NCBI RefSeq assembly: GCF_004135735.1
Contig: NZ_CP012670.1
Span: forward strand, 6,092,501-6,156,500
From: Sorangium cellulosum
GTDB lineage: Bacteria; Myxococcota_A; Polyangia; Polyangiales; Polyangiaceae
Direction of reading: 5' to 3'
DNA length: 64,000 bases
Part shown: in pieces, positions 25,802 through 35,060 of the stretch
How positions within the stretch are numbered: the stretch's first letter is position 1
Layout: each line of letters opens with the position of its first letter
Notes under the pieces: model-generated
What the model was told of the DNA's origin: nothing
The model's database searches: none
What the model saw: only the letters and a program-made list of their open reading frames with translations
Translations under genes and position numbers: made by a program

Positions 25802-26767
25802 GCCCTCGAGGAAGCTGTCGAGCGACAGATCGGTGCGGGCGACGAGCGCGTCGAGCTCCGGGCCGAGCGCGTGTCGAGAAACCTGCTCCTCGACGGGGGG
25901 AGGTCCGCAGAGATCGGCGATGTGCTCGGCGTGGGCGGTGGGCGCGATCAGCTCGCGGAACGAGGCGACGTGGGGCGGACCGAGGTGGAGGAGCAGGGTG
26001 CGCTGGGGGGACCAGAACGCGTTCATCAGGGTGCGGCCCCAGCGGGACAGGCGGAGGGTCATGTCCATCCAGACGGCGGCGGCGTAGGCGTCGCCGGCGC
26101 CGAGGGGCAGCCTGAGGGCGAGGCCGGTCTTCGGGAGCTCGTGGCCGCGGAAGGGCATCACGGAGTCGAGGACGTTTTGCACGACCCAGAAGCGGCTCTC
26201 GTCGGTGCCGAACCCGGCGTCCCAGAGCGCCTTCATCGGCTGGGTCTTGAGCCAGGCGCGGTAGGCGGCGCTCGACGCGTCGGGGTCATCGAGCGAGGGG
26301 GGCGTGATCTGCGCGACGCGGTGGAGGAACGCGTCGACGGGCATGGAGCGGCCGCTGGTGGCGAGGTCGTGGGCGGCGGCGAGGAGCGGAAAGAGGGCGA
26401 TGGGGAGCGACGCGCCAGCGGAGACGAGCTGGTCGTAATCGTAGGAGCCGAAGACGATGATGGGGTAGAGCCGGCCGGCGTTGTCGCCGCTGGCGGCCCA
26501 GGCGCCGACGAGGCCGCGGGCGGGCGGCTCATCGCCTTTCGGCTCGCCGTGGAAGACGAAGAGACCGAGCGCCGACTGATAGTACCCATCGAAGTGGGGA
26601 CCCATGGCGCGCCGGGCGAAGTCGATGGACGCGCCCAGCCAGCGGTCGAAGGCAGCGAGCTCCTCTCCGCCTGCGTTCAGGCGGATGAAGTCGCCCGTCG
26701 CGGGCAGCTTGCCGAAGCAGCCGACCTGCGGCGGAACGGCAGGGCCCTTCTTGCGGCGCCAGAACAT
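25790..26767 (-). CDS. tagF: T6SS-associated protein TagF (ImpM family)
   Basis: I place the start at the ATG at 26767 (MFWRRKKGP, 325 residues); an upstream ATG at 26848 is possible but neither has a clear ribosome site. VGCFGKLPATGDFIRLN (here shortened to CFGKLPATGDF) is the TagF/ImpM N-terminal signature, with RWLGASIDFARR following. RLYPIIVFG and DESRFWVVQN complete the fold. In Pseudomonas TagF blocks T6SS firing after translation, opposing the kinase/FHA pathway. Here it lies between tssM and tssA in the operon, while candidate kinase, PP2C-like and FHA genes lie further along. Its 3' end overlaps a duplicated repeat, and 26768-26885 upstream holds no other gene. Confidence 0.88.
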   Translation of the reverse strand: MFWRRKKGPAVPPQVGCFGKLPATGDFIRLNAGGEELAAFDRWLGASIDFARRAMGPHFDGYYQSALGLFVFHGEPKGDEPPARGLVGAWAASGDNAGRLYPIIVFGSYDYDQLVSAGASLPIALFPLLAAAHDLATSGRSMPVDAFLHRVAQITPPSLDDPDASSAAYRAWLKTQPMKALWDAGFGTDESRFWVVQNVLDSVMPFRGHELPKTGLALRLPLGAGDAYAAAVWMDMTLRLSRWGRTLMNAFWSPQRTLLLHLGPPHVASFRELIAPTAHAEHIADLCGPPPVEEQVSRHALGPELDALVARTDLSLDSFLEGLGG

Positions 26768-26885
26768 GACGGCCGGAGAGTGAACCACGAACGGCGCGGG
26801 GAGCGCTACCACCTTGCCGGTCGCCACGGGCGCCTCGCCGATCGCCACGGGCGCCAGCGGGGAGGGGGGGCCGCGCGCGCGGGGG

Positions 26886-27410
26886 CGGCGGGGCCCCCTC
26901 CCGCGAACTCGCGCCTTGTGGTGGCCATGGCCACCTGCACGGACCTGCCGAGATCAGGAGCGACTCGCTTCGCCGCGGGCCGGCGCTCGGGTTCGCGGGG
27001 CCCTACCCCGCCGCCCCCGCGCGCGCGGCCCCCCTCCCCGCTGGCTCCTCTCCAAGAGCGCCCCCGTCCCTGCTCAGCGAGGCCCAGAGGACAGCGCCCC
27101 CATTTACCCCCCGATCACAAAGAGCCGGCGGAGGAGGGGGTGTCGTGCGTGGGGCCGGCGGGGTAGGGCCCCGCGAACCCGAGCGCCGGCCCGCGGCGAA
27201 GCCCCCCCTCATGGATCGAGTCACCCGTCCAGCGGGCCATAGCCACCACAAGGCGCGAGTTCGCGGGAGGGGGCCCCGCCGGCCCCACGCACGACACCCC
27301 CTCCTCCGCCGGCTCCGTTGCGGATCACCCACCCGCGAGTTCGCGGGAGGGGGCCCCGCCGGCCCCACGCACGACACCCCCTCCTCCGCCGGCTCCGTTG
27401 CGGATCACCC
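26886..27410. repeat. Composite inverted and direct repeat between tssM and tagF
   Basis: Inner arms 26969-27013 and 27156-27200 are a perfect 45-base inverted repeat. Outer arms 26886-26931 and 27237-27282 are inverted with one mismatch in 46. Together they could fold into a hairpin of about 400 bases. In addition, 27254-27330 is repeated directly as 27334-27410 (77 bases, apparently identical), the second copy reaching into the last codons of tssM. No convincing gene lies here; open frames are repeat artefacts. It would interrupt the operon between tssM and tagF. Confidence 0.8.
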
Positions 27411-30400
27411 CTTGCCGAAGCGATCCCCGATGCTGGGCGGGCAGTTCGTGGCGCGGAAGAAGCTCGACGGGAACGGATGATTCCCCCGAGTCGGCCGCAC
27501 CTCCATCGTGACCGTCACAGGCGGCGCGGTCATCTGCCACGTCACCGTGAAGAGCTGGTCGTTGTCCTTCTGCGCCGTCGTCGTCCCGGCCTCGAACAGG
27601 CGGAAGATCCCCCACGGCCCCTCGCGCACCAGCTCCTCGTCGAGCCCGCCCGCCCCGCGCACTTGGATCCTCGCGCCCTTCGGCCCATCCCCGGGCCAGT
27701 TGAAGGTGTGCCAGAACTCCTTCTCGTTGCGATAGAGCCTCTTCTGGCCGTCCACCTCGAAGACCACCTCGCTCACGATCGGGCTGACCGTCTTCATGTT
27801 GATGTGGAAGACGACCCTGGGCTCCGCCCCCCCGCCCGCGAACAGCGCGTCCGTGATCTCGTCCGCGCGCCTCAGGCAGTTGTACAGGTTCGGGTTGAAC
27901 GGCGTGAACGGCCTCGCCGCCTGCGGCTGACCCGCCAGGTGCGACCTCGGGTAGTAGTCGTGCCCCACCTTGTAGTGGAACCCCTTGAGGTACGTCTCGT
28001 AGAAGCCCCAGAGCACCCCGTCCTGCGGCTTGAAGAACGCCATCGCGTCCTCGAGCGACGCGTCGCGCGACGAGGCGAGGTTGAACGGATAGCGATCCTT
28101 GATCTTGTCGCGGTAGTGCGGCCAGACCTCCACCTCCCAGATCCCGCTCGCCGCGCCGCCGGCGCGCCGCACGACCGCCTTGTACGCCTGCCGGAGGGGG
28201 TTCATGAGCAGCGGCCCCATGTGCCGCTGCCCGGTCTCGTCCATCGAGAGCAGGAGCCCCTGCGTCTCCTTCACCGCGTCCTGGAATAGCTGCGTGGCCC
28301 GCGACGTGTCCGTGTCCGGCGGCCCGTCCTCGACCACGCTCATCTCCCCCGCGAGCTGCTCGAGCAGGCTGACGTACCGGTTCAGCTTGGGCGCCGGCGG
28401 CGGCTGCCCCTCGGCCGCCGGCCCCGGCACCCCGAACTCCACCATCGACGCGAACTTGTCGGGCACCGGATCGTAGTGCTCCGCCTCGCCGCTCGGGAGC
28501 AGCCCGCCGAGCGGCCCCGTCCTCCGCTCCGTCCGCTGCCGGAGCTTGTTCTTCACCTGGTCGATGATGCCGCCGTCCGCCGTGAGCACGTTCGGCTTCT
28601 CGTCCCGCTGGAACTGCGTCTCGTCCGCGAGCCGCTGCAGCAGCCGCCGGTACGGCCAGTCCGGCGTCGACAGGATCCTGAACTCCCGGATCGCGTCGCG
28701 GTTCGTCTTCGGGATCTCGACCTGGATGTCGCGGAAGAACGCCTCCCACTGCGAGATGTAGGCGTTGTCGTAGTCCTGCCGGACGCGCTCGAGCTCCTTC
28801 TGGATCCGGTCGCCCTGCCGCTCCTCATCGTCCGAGAGCGGGAGCACCCAGAGCTCGCGCTCGAGCTTCTTCCTCCCCTCCTTCAGCGACTCGATCACCT
28901 GCGCGTGCCCCTTCGCGGTGTACGGCCCCTCCACCTCGAACCAGTTCCCGGTCCGGTTCCGCTGCGCGCTCTGGATGACCGACAGCACCTCGGGCCGGTC
29001 CGCGAACATCTCGTCGAGCGACACCGGCGGGTACTTCAGGTTCTCCCGCGTGTTCGGCCCCGCCTCGTCGTACTTCTGGTCCTTGAGGACCGTCACGATC
29101 TGGTCGTAGTAGCGCTTCGTCGGGTCGACCTTCCGGAGATCGTCGCGCGCCTTCTGGATGAGCGGATCGTCCAGATCCTCCGCGGCCAGCACCCCCCGCC
29201 GCACGAGGTCGACGTAGTACGCGACGTGCGGGGCCAGCCTCGCCTTGAGATCGCTCTCGGGCAGATCCGTGATGGGCCTCAGGTGGTTGGCCCAGACCTG
29301 GGTCAGCCGCCCGACCTGCCACTTCGCCTCCTCCTCCAGCTTGCCCCGGTGCTCCTTGCCGAGCAGGAGGTAGCTGCGCAGGGCGTTGTAGCCGTCCAGG
29401 TACTCCCTCTCGCGCACCGTCTCGAGCTCGCGCTCGAGCTGCGCCTTCGCCGGGGCGACGAAGCCCTCCTTGAGGCTCTTGATGTACTGCTCCAGGGTCG
29501 GCGGGAACAGCTTGTCCCCCTGGAACATGAACCAGCCGTGGTCGACCGGCGTGTCCTCGACGAAGCGATCGAGCTTGCCGACCTGCCCCTGCAGCTTGTC
29601 GAGCCGGTCGATGTTGCCGGGCACGTCCGGCCGGGCGCCGTCGCGCCCCGCCCAGCGCACCAGCGCGACCTCGTCCGAGATCTGCCCCGTCTCCGCGACG
29701 AGCGCCTTGTTGTTGTAGAACGACACCACGGCCGGGACGAGGAACAGGATCGCGAGGATCGCCGCCGCCGCCGCCGCCGCGATCCGCTGCAGCCGACGCC
29801 GCCGCATCTCGGCCTCGGTGCGCGCCGCCAGATCCTGATCGGGGAAGACGACGCCCGTGAAGACGTCGTGGAGGAAGAAGCTCTTCGACTCCTTCTCGAC
29901 CGCCGCGTCCTCCTCGCCCTCCCCGAGCGGCGCGCGCAGCCCGAACGCCCGCCCCATCGCCCCGACCACGCGGTCGAGCGGGCGCCCCTCCTGGACGCCG
30001 CTGGTGAAGTAGAACCCGCGCAGGATCGGCGCGGGCGCCGCGCCGGCCGACGGCGCGAACGCCGCCGCCATGAAGTCCGACAGGTTGCGCTTCACCCCCG
30101 CGAACTCGAGCGGGAACTGGAAGATCTTCTCCTTGGCCTCGCGGTTCCGCTCGCCGATGAGCCGCTTCGTCAGGCGCGCGTGCAGCCGCTCCACGAGCAG
30201 GTCGAACTCGCGGTCGAAGATCTTGCCGGGCTCGTCCTTGCGCTCGTCGAGCCGCACCGTGGCGCCCCACGGCTGCGCGCGCTCGCTCTTCTTCAGGTCG
30301 CCGAAGTACTCGGCGAAGCCCGCCACCAGGTCGGCCTTCGTGAAGAGCACGTAGACCGGCAGGATCATGTGCAGCGTCCGCTGCATCTCGTCGATGCGCG

Positions 30401-31106
30401 CGCGGATCTTCTTGGCCGTCTGGTCGATCTGGTCGTCGCTCGCGTCGAGCAGCTCGCTCAGGCTCACCGCGACGATGACGCCGTTCAGCGGCTTGTGCTC
30501 GCGGTACTCGAGCAGGGTCTCGAGGAACGCCATCCACTCGTCGTGGTCGTCGCTCTCGGTCGTGTACCGGCCGGCCGTGTCGAGGAGGATCGCCTCGTTC
30601 GTGAACCACCACTCGCAGTTCCGGGTCCCGCCCACGCCGCGCACGCCGGTGCGCTCGGGGTCGAGGTACGGGAACACGAGCCCCGAGTGCCGCAGCGCGG
30701 TGGTCTTGCCGGCGCCGGGCGGGCCGACCATCACGTACCAGGGCAGGACGTAGAGCGCGTCGGCGCCCCGCTTGCCGCCGCCGAGCTTCGAGGCCTTGAG
30801 CGCGGCGATGCCCTCCTGCATCTGCCGGTGGACCTCCTGGATCTCGGCGCGCCGCTCCGGCTTCGCGTTGATCGCCTGCTCCTGCGCCTGCTGCGCGATC
30901 GCCTTCTCGAGCGCCCGCGCGGCGCGCGCCGCCCGGATGCGCCGGTAGATCGCGAGCCCGACGAGCAACGCGACGACCGCCGCCGTCGCCGCGAGCGGGA
31001 TCTCGATCGGGAGCAGCTCAGCCCCCTCCCCTCCCGCCGGGCGCAGCAGAAACCACACTCCCCACACCACGGCGAGGAACAGGGCGCTCAGGATCCACAG
31101 CCACAT
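27405..31106 (-). CDS. tssM: T6SS inner-membrane protein TssM (IcmF)
   Basis: This 1233-residue IcmF protein has two N-terminal membrane spans (about 3-21 and 37-54), a cytoplasmic GTPase-like domain with Walker A GPPGAGKTT at 128-136 and LLDTAGRY as Walker B/switch, and a third span near 440-465 (AAAILAILFLVPAVVSFYNN). The remaining large periplasmic part ends with the beta-rich IcmF C-terminal domain (PVTVTMEVRP). TssM, TssL and TssJ form the envelope-spanning channel. The intact Walker A suggests a nucleotide-active form, which not all TssM have. Length is normal. The last codons lie within a duplicated 77-base repeat, so the C-terminus may have been altered. Confidence 0.95.
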   Translation of the reverse strand: MWLWILSALFLAVVWGVWFLLRPAGGEGAELLPIEIPLAATAAVVALLVGLAIYRRIRAARAARALEKAIAQQAQEQAINAKPERRAEIQEVHRQMQEGIAALKASKLGGGKRGADALYVLPWYVMVGPPGAGKTTALRHSGLVFPYLDPERTGVRGVGGTRNCEWWFTNEAILLDTAGRYTTESDDHDEWMAFLETLLEYREHKPLNGVIVAVSLSELLDASDDQIDQTAKKIRARIDEMQRTLHMILPVYVLFTKADLVAGFAEYFGDLKKSERAQPWGATVRLDERKDEPGKIFDREFDLLVERLHARLTKRLIGERNREAKEKIFQFPLEFAGVKRNLSDFMAAAFAPSAGAAPAPILRGFYFTSGVQEGRPLDRVVGAMGRAFGLRAPLGEGEEDAAVEKESKSFFLHDVFTGVVFPDQDLAARTEAEMRRRRLQRIAAAAAAAILAILFLVPAVVSFYNNKALVAETGQISDEVALVRWAGRDGARPDVPGNIDRLDKLQGQVGKLDRFVEDTPVDHGWFMFQGDKLFPPTLEQYIKSLKEGFVAPAKAQLERELETVREREYLDGYNALRSYLLLGKEHRGKLEEEAKWQVGRLTQVWANHLRPITDLPESDLKARLAPHVAYYVDLVRRGVLAAEDLDDPLIQKARDDLRKVDPTKRYYDQIVTVLKDQKYDEAGPNTRENLKYPPVSLDEMFADRPEVLSVIQSAQRNRTGNWFEVEGPYTAKGHAQVIESLKEGRKKLERELWVLPLSDDEERQGDRIQKELERVRQDYDNAYISQWEAFFRDIQVEIPKTNRDAIREFRILSTPDWPYRRLLQRLADETQFQRDEKPNVLTADGGIIDQVKNKLRQRTERRTGPLGGLLPSGEAEHYDPVPDKFASMVEFGVPGPAAEGQPPPAPKLNRYVSLLEQLAGEMSVVEDGPPDTDTSRATQLFQDAVKETQGLLLSMDETGQRHMGPLLMNPLRQAYKAVVRRAGGAASGIWEVEVWPHYRDKIKDRYPFNLASSRDASLEDAMAFFKPQDGVLWGFYETYLKGFHYKVGHDYYPRSHLAGQPQAARPFTPFNPNLYNCLRRADEITDALFAGGGAEPRVVFHINMKTVSPIVSEVVFEVDGQKRLYRNEKEFWHTFNWPGDGPKGARIQVRGAGGLDEELVREGPWGIFRLFEAGTTTAQKDNDQLFTVTWQMTAPPVTVTMEVRPTRGNHPFPSSFFRATNCPPSIGDRFGKG

Positions 31107-31148
31107 CGGAAGTCTCCCTCGGGAACCGCAGAGAAGGGGCGGAGCCGC

Positions 31149-31826
31149 CTAATTTCCCGTGCTGAGCAGCTTCTTGATCGCGTCGGCCACGCCCTCGGCG
31201 TCCGAGGCCACGATGAGCCGGAGCACGATGACCACGAGCACGGCGAGGACGAGCAGGCCGAGCGCGATCGCCAGGTACGGCAGCTCGCGGCGGACCGCGC
31301 CGGCGCCGCCGTCCTTGCGCTCCGCGTTCGGCGCGAGGACCTCGCCGCCGCCCTCGGCGACCGCGACGTGGTTGCCCACGCCCTCGATGACGGCGCCGAG
31401 GCCCTCCTGCTGGCGCAGACGATATTTCCCCTGGAAGCCGAGGGCCAAGCAGAGGAAGTAGATCTGCGCGACGTGGTTCCTGCCGCGCTGGCCGTAGAGG
31501 TTGTCGAGGTTCGTGAAGAACCCGTCGCCGGCCGTGTTGAGCTGGAAGAACTGGAACTGGAGCGGGTTCTGGAGCCACTGCGTCCTGCCCGGCCAGTTGG
31601 AGTTGAAGATCACCTCGTCGGCGAACGCCGCGAGCGCGAACTTCGCGTCGATCATGTCCTGCTCGGGGATGCGGGCCTCGCGGCCGTTCTGCATCATCGT
31701 GTCGAACAGGCCGAGGACGCGCCGCTGGAGGATGTCCGGCGCCGGCAGATCGCGCGAGTTCCTGAGCTGCAGGATCAGCGACAGGACGTCGGAGCAAACA
31801 AAGTACATCGTCTGCGAGAGGCTCAT
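31149..31826 (-). CDS. tssL: T6SS inner-membrane protein TssL (DotU)
   Basis: At 225 residues this is the short TssL form: a cytoplasmic helical hook domain (1-175) with AKFALAAFADEVIFNSNW, the DotU signature, and YFLCLALGFQGKYR, then a single C-terminal membrane span (about 185-207, LAIALGLLVLAVLVVIVLRL). There is no OmpA-like peptidoglycan-binding extension, so TssL depends on another protein for wall anchoring. It sits 42 bases upstream of tssM and 34 bases after tssK in the operon. Confidence 0.95.
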   Translation of the reverse strand: MSLSQTMYFVCSDVLSLILQLRNSRDLPAPDILQRRVLGLFDTMMQNGREARIPEQDMIDAKFALAAFADEVIFNSNWPGRTQWLQNPLQFQFFQLNTAGDGFFTNLDNLYGQRGRNHVAQIYFLCLALGFQGKYRLRQQEGLGAVIEGVGNHVAVAEGGGEVLAPNAERKDGGAGAVRRELPYLAIALGLLVLAVLVVIVLRLIVASDAEGVADAIKKLLSTGN

Positions 31827-31860
31827 GCGCTCCTCACCCGGAAGGGACGGCCCGGCACGG

Positions 31861-33219
31861 TCACTTCCCCGCCGGGACCGCGATCAGCCGGAGATCGACC
31901 TTCTGCGGTTCGATGGGCTGGTAGATGGCGATCGTGCCAGAGCCGAGGATGTCGTTCCAGTAATCGCCGGCCTGGTCGACGCGGAGGTAGACGAGCCCCG
32001 GCTTGACCGGGATGGCGCCCGGCGGCCGGTACTCGATGGCGACGCGCACGCCGGGCGTCGCCGAGTGCAGGATGTGCCCGATCTGGGTCCACGACCCGAT
32101 CTTGAGCAGGCGCGGGAGCCGCTCGCGCAGCGTGGCCTCGTCGGTGCCCTTCGCCTCCAGGAACATCTCGTGGCTGCGCGGCAGCTTCGGGTCCTCGAAC
32201 CGGCCGAGGTACATGCCGTCCTCGCGCTTCTCCAGCGGGACGATGACGTACTGCTCCGCGATGCTGCCGCTGATGAGCGCCATCGCCCGCTCGAACATCG
32301 GGTCGAAGACGCCCTCGAGATCGAGGTAGTTGAACTTGGGGAGGGTCGTGGGGTCGCCGTCGGCCGAGAAGGTGCAGAGCTCGCCGATGAGCGAGCCGAG
32401 GACGACGAAGCACTGCTCCGGGTGCGCGCCGCCGTGATCGACGAGGTGCGACACGACCGGGATGTACGAGTTCACGGTGTGGAGCAGCCAGAACTTCGCG
32501 GTGTCGGAGGCCTGGAAGTCGATCGACGCCGCGGTGCGCATGCGCCGCCCCTCGACGAGCGACTTCTGCTTGCCGACGAGCGCGGAGAGCACGCGCCGGA
32601 GGCCGGACATGATGTGGTCCGAGGCGTTGATGCGGAGGACCGACGGGATGAAGCTCTTGCGCAGCACGATGGCGCCGGCGCGGTCGCGGGCGAGCTGCGC
32701 GACGCGCACGGTCTGGTAGGCGTCGCGGGGCTCGGTGCCGAAGATGAGCCGCAGGTTGCTCCGCGCCCAGGCGACCGAGGTGTCGTTGCGCCCGGTGTTC
32801 ACGTCGGGGACCGTCGCCTGGGCGGCCACGAACCGCTGGGCGGGCCCGACCTTGGCCGGGTCCAGGCTGACGTTCGCGGCGGTCTCGCGCACGTTGGGGA
32901 TGCCGAGGAAGACGTCGAGCGCGTCGAGCGCGGCCGGGAACGCGCCCTCGAGCGGCCGCGCCTCGACCTGGTCCTCGCCGCGGTCGCCGATGAAGAACGG
33001 CGTCCCGTCGGGGAAGATGCCGTGACACCGGATCACCTTGAACTGCCCGGCCGCGAGCGCGCGCTCGTCGAACTGCGCGGACGTGATGCCCCAGTCATAG
33101 CCGACGACCGCGTGGAGGCGCGCGTGGAGCAGCGTCTCGTGGTACAGGTCCGTCTGCTGCAAGTGCTGAGGGGTCATGAAGAGCCCCTCGGTCCAGACAG
33201 GCTTACGCGGGTGGATCAT
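31861..33219 (-). CDS. tssK: T6SS baseplate protein TssK
   Basis: This 452-residue protein has the TssK N-terminal shoulder signature VWTEGLFMTPQHLQQTDLYHE (cited in two parts: VWTEGLFMTPQHLQQ and TDLYHE) and AAVGYDWGI-like VVGYDWGITS. TssK trimers resemble phage receptor-binding proteins and link the baseplate to the TssJLM membrane complex. The C-terminal region ending LRLIAVPAGK matches the membrane-complex-facing head. Its ATG at 33219 begins the operon's second position, 165 bases after tssJ; that gap carries two 33-base repeats. Confidence 0.94.
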   Translation of the reverse strand: MIHPRKPVWTEGLFMTPQHLQQTDLYHETLLHARLHAVVGYDWGITSAQFDERALAAGQFKVIRCHGIFPDGTPFFIGDRGEDQVEARPLEGAFPAALDALDVFLGIPNVRETAANVSLDPAKVGPAQRFVAAQATVPDVNTGRNDTSVAWARSNLRLIFGTEPRDAYQTVRVAQLARDRAGAIVLRKSFIPSVLRINASDHIMSGLRRVLSALVGKQKSLVEGRRMRTAASIDFQASDTAKFWLLHTVNSYIPVVSHLVDHGGAHPEQCFVVLGSLIGELCTFSADGDPTTLPKFNYLDLEGVFDPMFERAMALISGSIAEQYVIVPLEKREDGMYLGRFEDPKLPRSHEMFLEAKGTDEATLRERLPRLLKIGSWTQIGHILHSATPGVRVAIEYRPPGAIPVKPGLVYLRVDQAGDYWNDILGSGTIAIYQPIEPQKVDLRLIAVPAGK

Positions 33220-33291
33220 GTCGCCCGTCCACTCTTATCAGATGTGCCACGCGCCGCGTCGCGAAAGCGGGGCGCGCGGGGGGAGCCGTGA

Positions 33292-33357
33292 CGTCGCGCG
33301 GCGGCCGTCGCGCCGCGCGCGCATCGTCGCGCGGCGGCCGTCGCGCCGCGCGCGCAT
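33292..33357. repeat. Two tandem 33-base repeats between tssJ and tssK
   Basis: Two perfect 33-base copies beginning CGTCGCGCGGCGGCCGTCGC fill part of the 165-base gap between tssJ and tssK. Extremely G+C-rich and self-complementary, they could form RNA structure in the operon message. Confidence 0.75.
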
Positions 33358-33384
33358 CGAGGACCGTCGGGCCGCGCCATGCCG

Positions 33385-34170
33385 CTATTTCCCCGCAGCG
33401 GGGCTCGCCTCCGGCGCGGCGGCCTTCTTCGGCAGGTTGAGCCGGCGCACGGCGGTCGCGTTGGGGAACATCGACTCGTCGAACTCGACGCCGTTGTCGA
33501 TCTTGGTCGAGTCGAGGAAGAACGCGACCCGCGGATCGGCCACCGGCGGCCCCGCGTCGGGGTTGCGCCCGCCGCACTGGGCCTCTCCGGGCGGGAGCGG
33601 GAACTCGTAGAACGTCTTCCAGCTTTGGCCCTTCGGGCCGTGGAAGAGGGCGACGCCGGCGAGGTGGCTCGCGTCCTTCAGCCGCTCGAACTTCACCTCG
33701 ACGAGGTCGTTCGGGAAGACCTCGACCTCGTCGACCTTGGCGAGGTCGTCCTCGAGGACCTCCTTGTCCCGGAGGAGGACCTGGTCGTATGTCGCGTTCT
33801 CCAGGCGCGTGCTGCTCTTGAGCTGGTAGAGCCGCACGACGACGGGCCGCGGGTTGCCGTTCTCGTTGGGGTTGATGTTGTCGGCGGCGTAGATCGAGAG
33901 CGTCACGATCTGGACGTCGCAGGGCTCGGGGGCCGCGGGCGGCGGCGCGGGGCTCGAGCAGCCCGCGACGGGCACGGCGGCGCCGAGGAGGGCGGCGAGC
34001 AAGCCGACCACCGCGCCCGCGGCGACGCGGGCCGCCCGCGCGCCAGGGCGCGGCGATGGCTCCCGGCGGGCGGTTGCCGGGCGCGCTGGGAGCTCCCCCG
34101 AAGGAGGGGAAGGAGAGCGCGATCCCCCGACCTCGGTCGAAGCCTGGCGGAGCTTTTCGAGCGCGATCAT
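33385..34170 (-). CDS. tssJ: T6SS outer-membrane lipoprotein TssJ
   Basis: With the ATG at 34170 it is 261 residues; a frame up to 34338 exists. A hydrophobic stretch (about 50-70) ends PVAGC, a lipobox with Cys71. The mature part has the TssJ transthyretin-like fold: RPVVVRLYQLKSSTRLENA and DQVLLRDKEVLEDDLAKVDE are broken here to VVVRLYQLKSS and LLRDKEVLEDD; ALFHGPKGQSWK continues it. About 45 residues precede the signal core, unusually long, so translation may start later at a non-ATG codon. It is the first gene of the T6SS operon and is divergent from the Rhs gene only about 26 bases away. Confidence 0.85.
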   Translation of the reverse strand: MIALEKLRQASTEVGGSRSPSPPSGELPARPATARREPSPRPGARAARVAAGAVVGLLAALLGAAVPVAGCSSPAPPPAAPEPCDVQIVTLSIYAADNINPNENGNPRPVVVRLYQLKSSTRLENATYDQVLLRDKEVLEDDLAKVDEVEVFPNDLVEVKFERLKDASHLAGVALFHGPKGQSWKTFYEFPLPPGEAQCGGRNPDAGPPVADPRVAFFLDSTKIDNGVEFDESMFPNATAVRRLNLPKKAAAPEASPAAGK

Positions 34171-34196
34171 GCCCCACCGTTGTAGGCGGAGTCGCG

Positions 34197-35060
34197 GTGA
34201 TCGTGCAACTTTGGAGCGGGCCTGCGGGACGCTGGCGCTGGCGAGGGCGGAGGTCCCGGCGGGCTCGATGGGGCGCGCCGCGGCTACGCCCAGGAACGCG
34301 ACGCCACGGCGCAAGGACGGCGCTGTGCCGAGCAGCACGCGCCGGCGGGGGTCTCCGCGCGGCGGGGGCGGGCGGCGGGGGCGGGGCTGGGGGCCACGGG
34401 GCGGGCGGCGGCAGCGGGGGCAACAGCGCGGGCGGCGGCGGCAAGAGCGCGCCGGATCCGAACCGGTACCCGGAGTGCGGCACGGTCTCGCATCCGATCG
34501 ATGTCGTGACCGGGCGGGTGTTCACGCACGCGATCCCGATCTGCGCGCTGCCGGGGCCGCTGCCGCTCGTCTGGGAGCGGTCGTACAGCTCCGCGATGGC
34601 CGACCGCGATGCGGGGTTGGGTCACGGCTGGGGCCACAGCCTGGGCTGGGAGATCGAGGTGCGGAGCCATCGGGTCCGGGTGTGGACGGGGCTGGGCACG
34701 GCGGTGGATCTGCCGAAGCCCGCCGGGAGCGAGGAGGTGCTCGGCAAGTGGGGCTACGGGCTGCGGCGCGAAGCGGACGGGTGGCTCCTCGACGTAGGCG
34801 ACGGGGTGAAGCGGCGGTTCTCGCGCATCGAGGACGGCGGCGGGCGCGCGCGGCTCACGGCGGTGGAGGATCGCAACGGCAACCGCATCGCGCTGACGTA
34901 TGACGAGAAGACGGGTCGGCTGGTCGAGGTGACCGACAGCGCGGGGCGGCGGATCCGGTTGCGGGACAGGACGTCGGGCGAGTCGCGGGAGCGGCGGTCA
35001 CCACCACGATCGAGGTGCTCGACGAGGAGCGCGGCGGGTGGCTCGCGCTCGGCACGCTGA
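34197..35060 (+). CDS. Rhs protein, N-terminal part before a frameshift
   Basis: A GTG at 34197 with GGAG five bases upstream is a tentative start; the frame is open from 34056. After a Gly-rich low-complexity lead, PECGTVSHPIDVVTGRVF is the start of an Rhs shell (HPIDVVTG is diagnostic), followed by ERSYSSAMADRDAGLGHGW and YD-type strands such as RIALTYDEKTGRLVEV. No PAAR domain is evident in front. Near 34975-35015 the Rhs-like reading passes from this frame into the frame of the next entry, so this is one gene interrupted by a single-base shift or a sequencing error. As written it ends about 25 residues after the shift in non-Rhs sequence. Confidence 0.7.
   Translation: MIVQLWSGPAGRWRWRGRRSRRARWGAPRLRPGTRRHGARTALCRAARAGGGLRAAGAGGGGGAGGHGAGGGSGGNSAGGGGKSAPDPNRYPECGTVSHPIDVVTGRVFTHAIPICALPGPLPLVWERSYSSAMADRDAGLGHGWGHSLGWEIEVRSHRVRVWTGLGTAVDLPKPAGSEEVLGKWGYGLRREADGWLLDVGDGVKRRFSRIEDGGGRARLTAVEDRNGNRIALTYDEKTGRLVEVTDSAGRRIRLRDRTSGESRERRSPPRSRCSTRSAAGGSRSAR

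Noticed and set aside
28476-32006. A long plus-strand frame opposite tssM/tssL
   Set aside because: The product is Leu/Arg/Val-rich shadow sequence; the minus-strand IcmF frame has Walker motifs and membrane spans.
21849-34170. Contractile injection system of the eCIS/PVC type
   Set aside because: TssJ, TssK, TssL and TssM (membrane complex) are present, which defines a T6SS.
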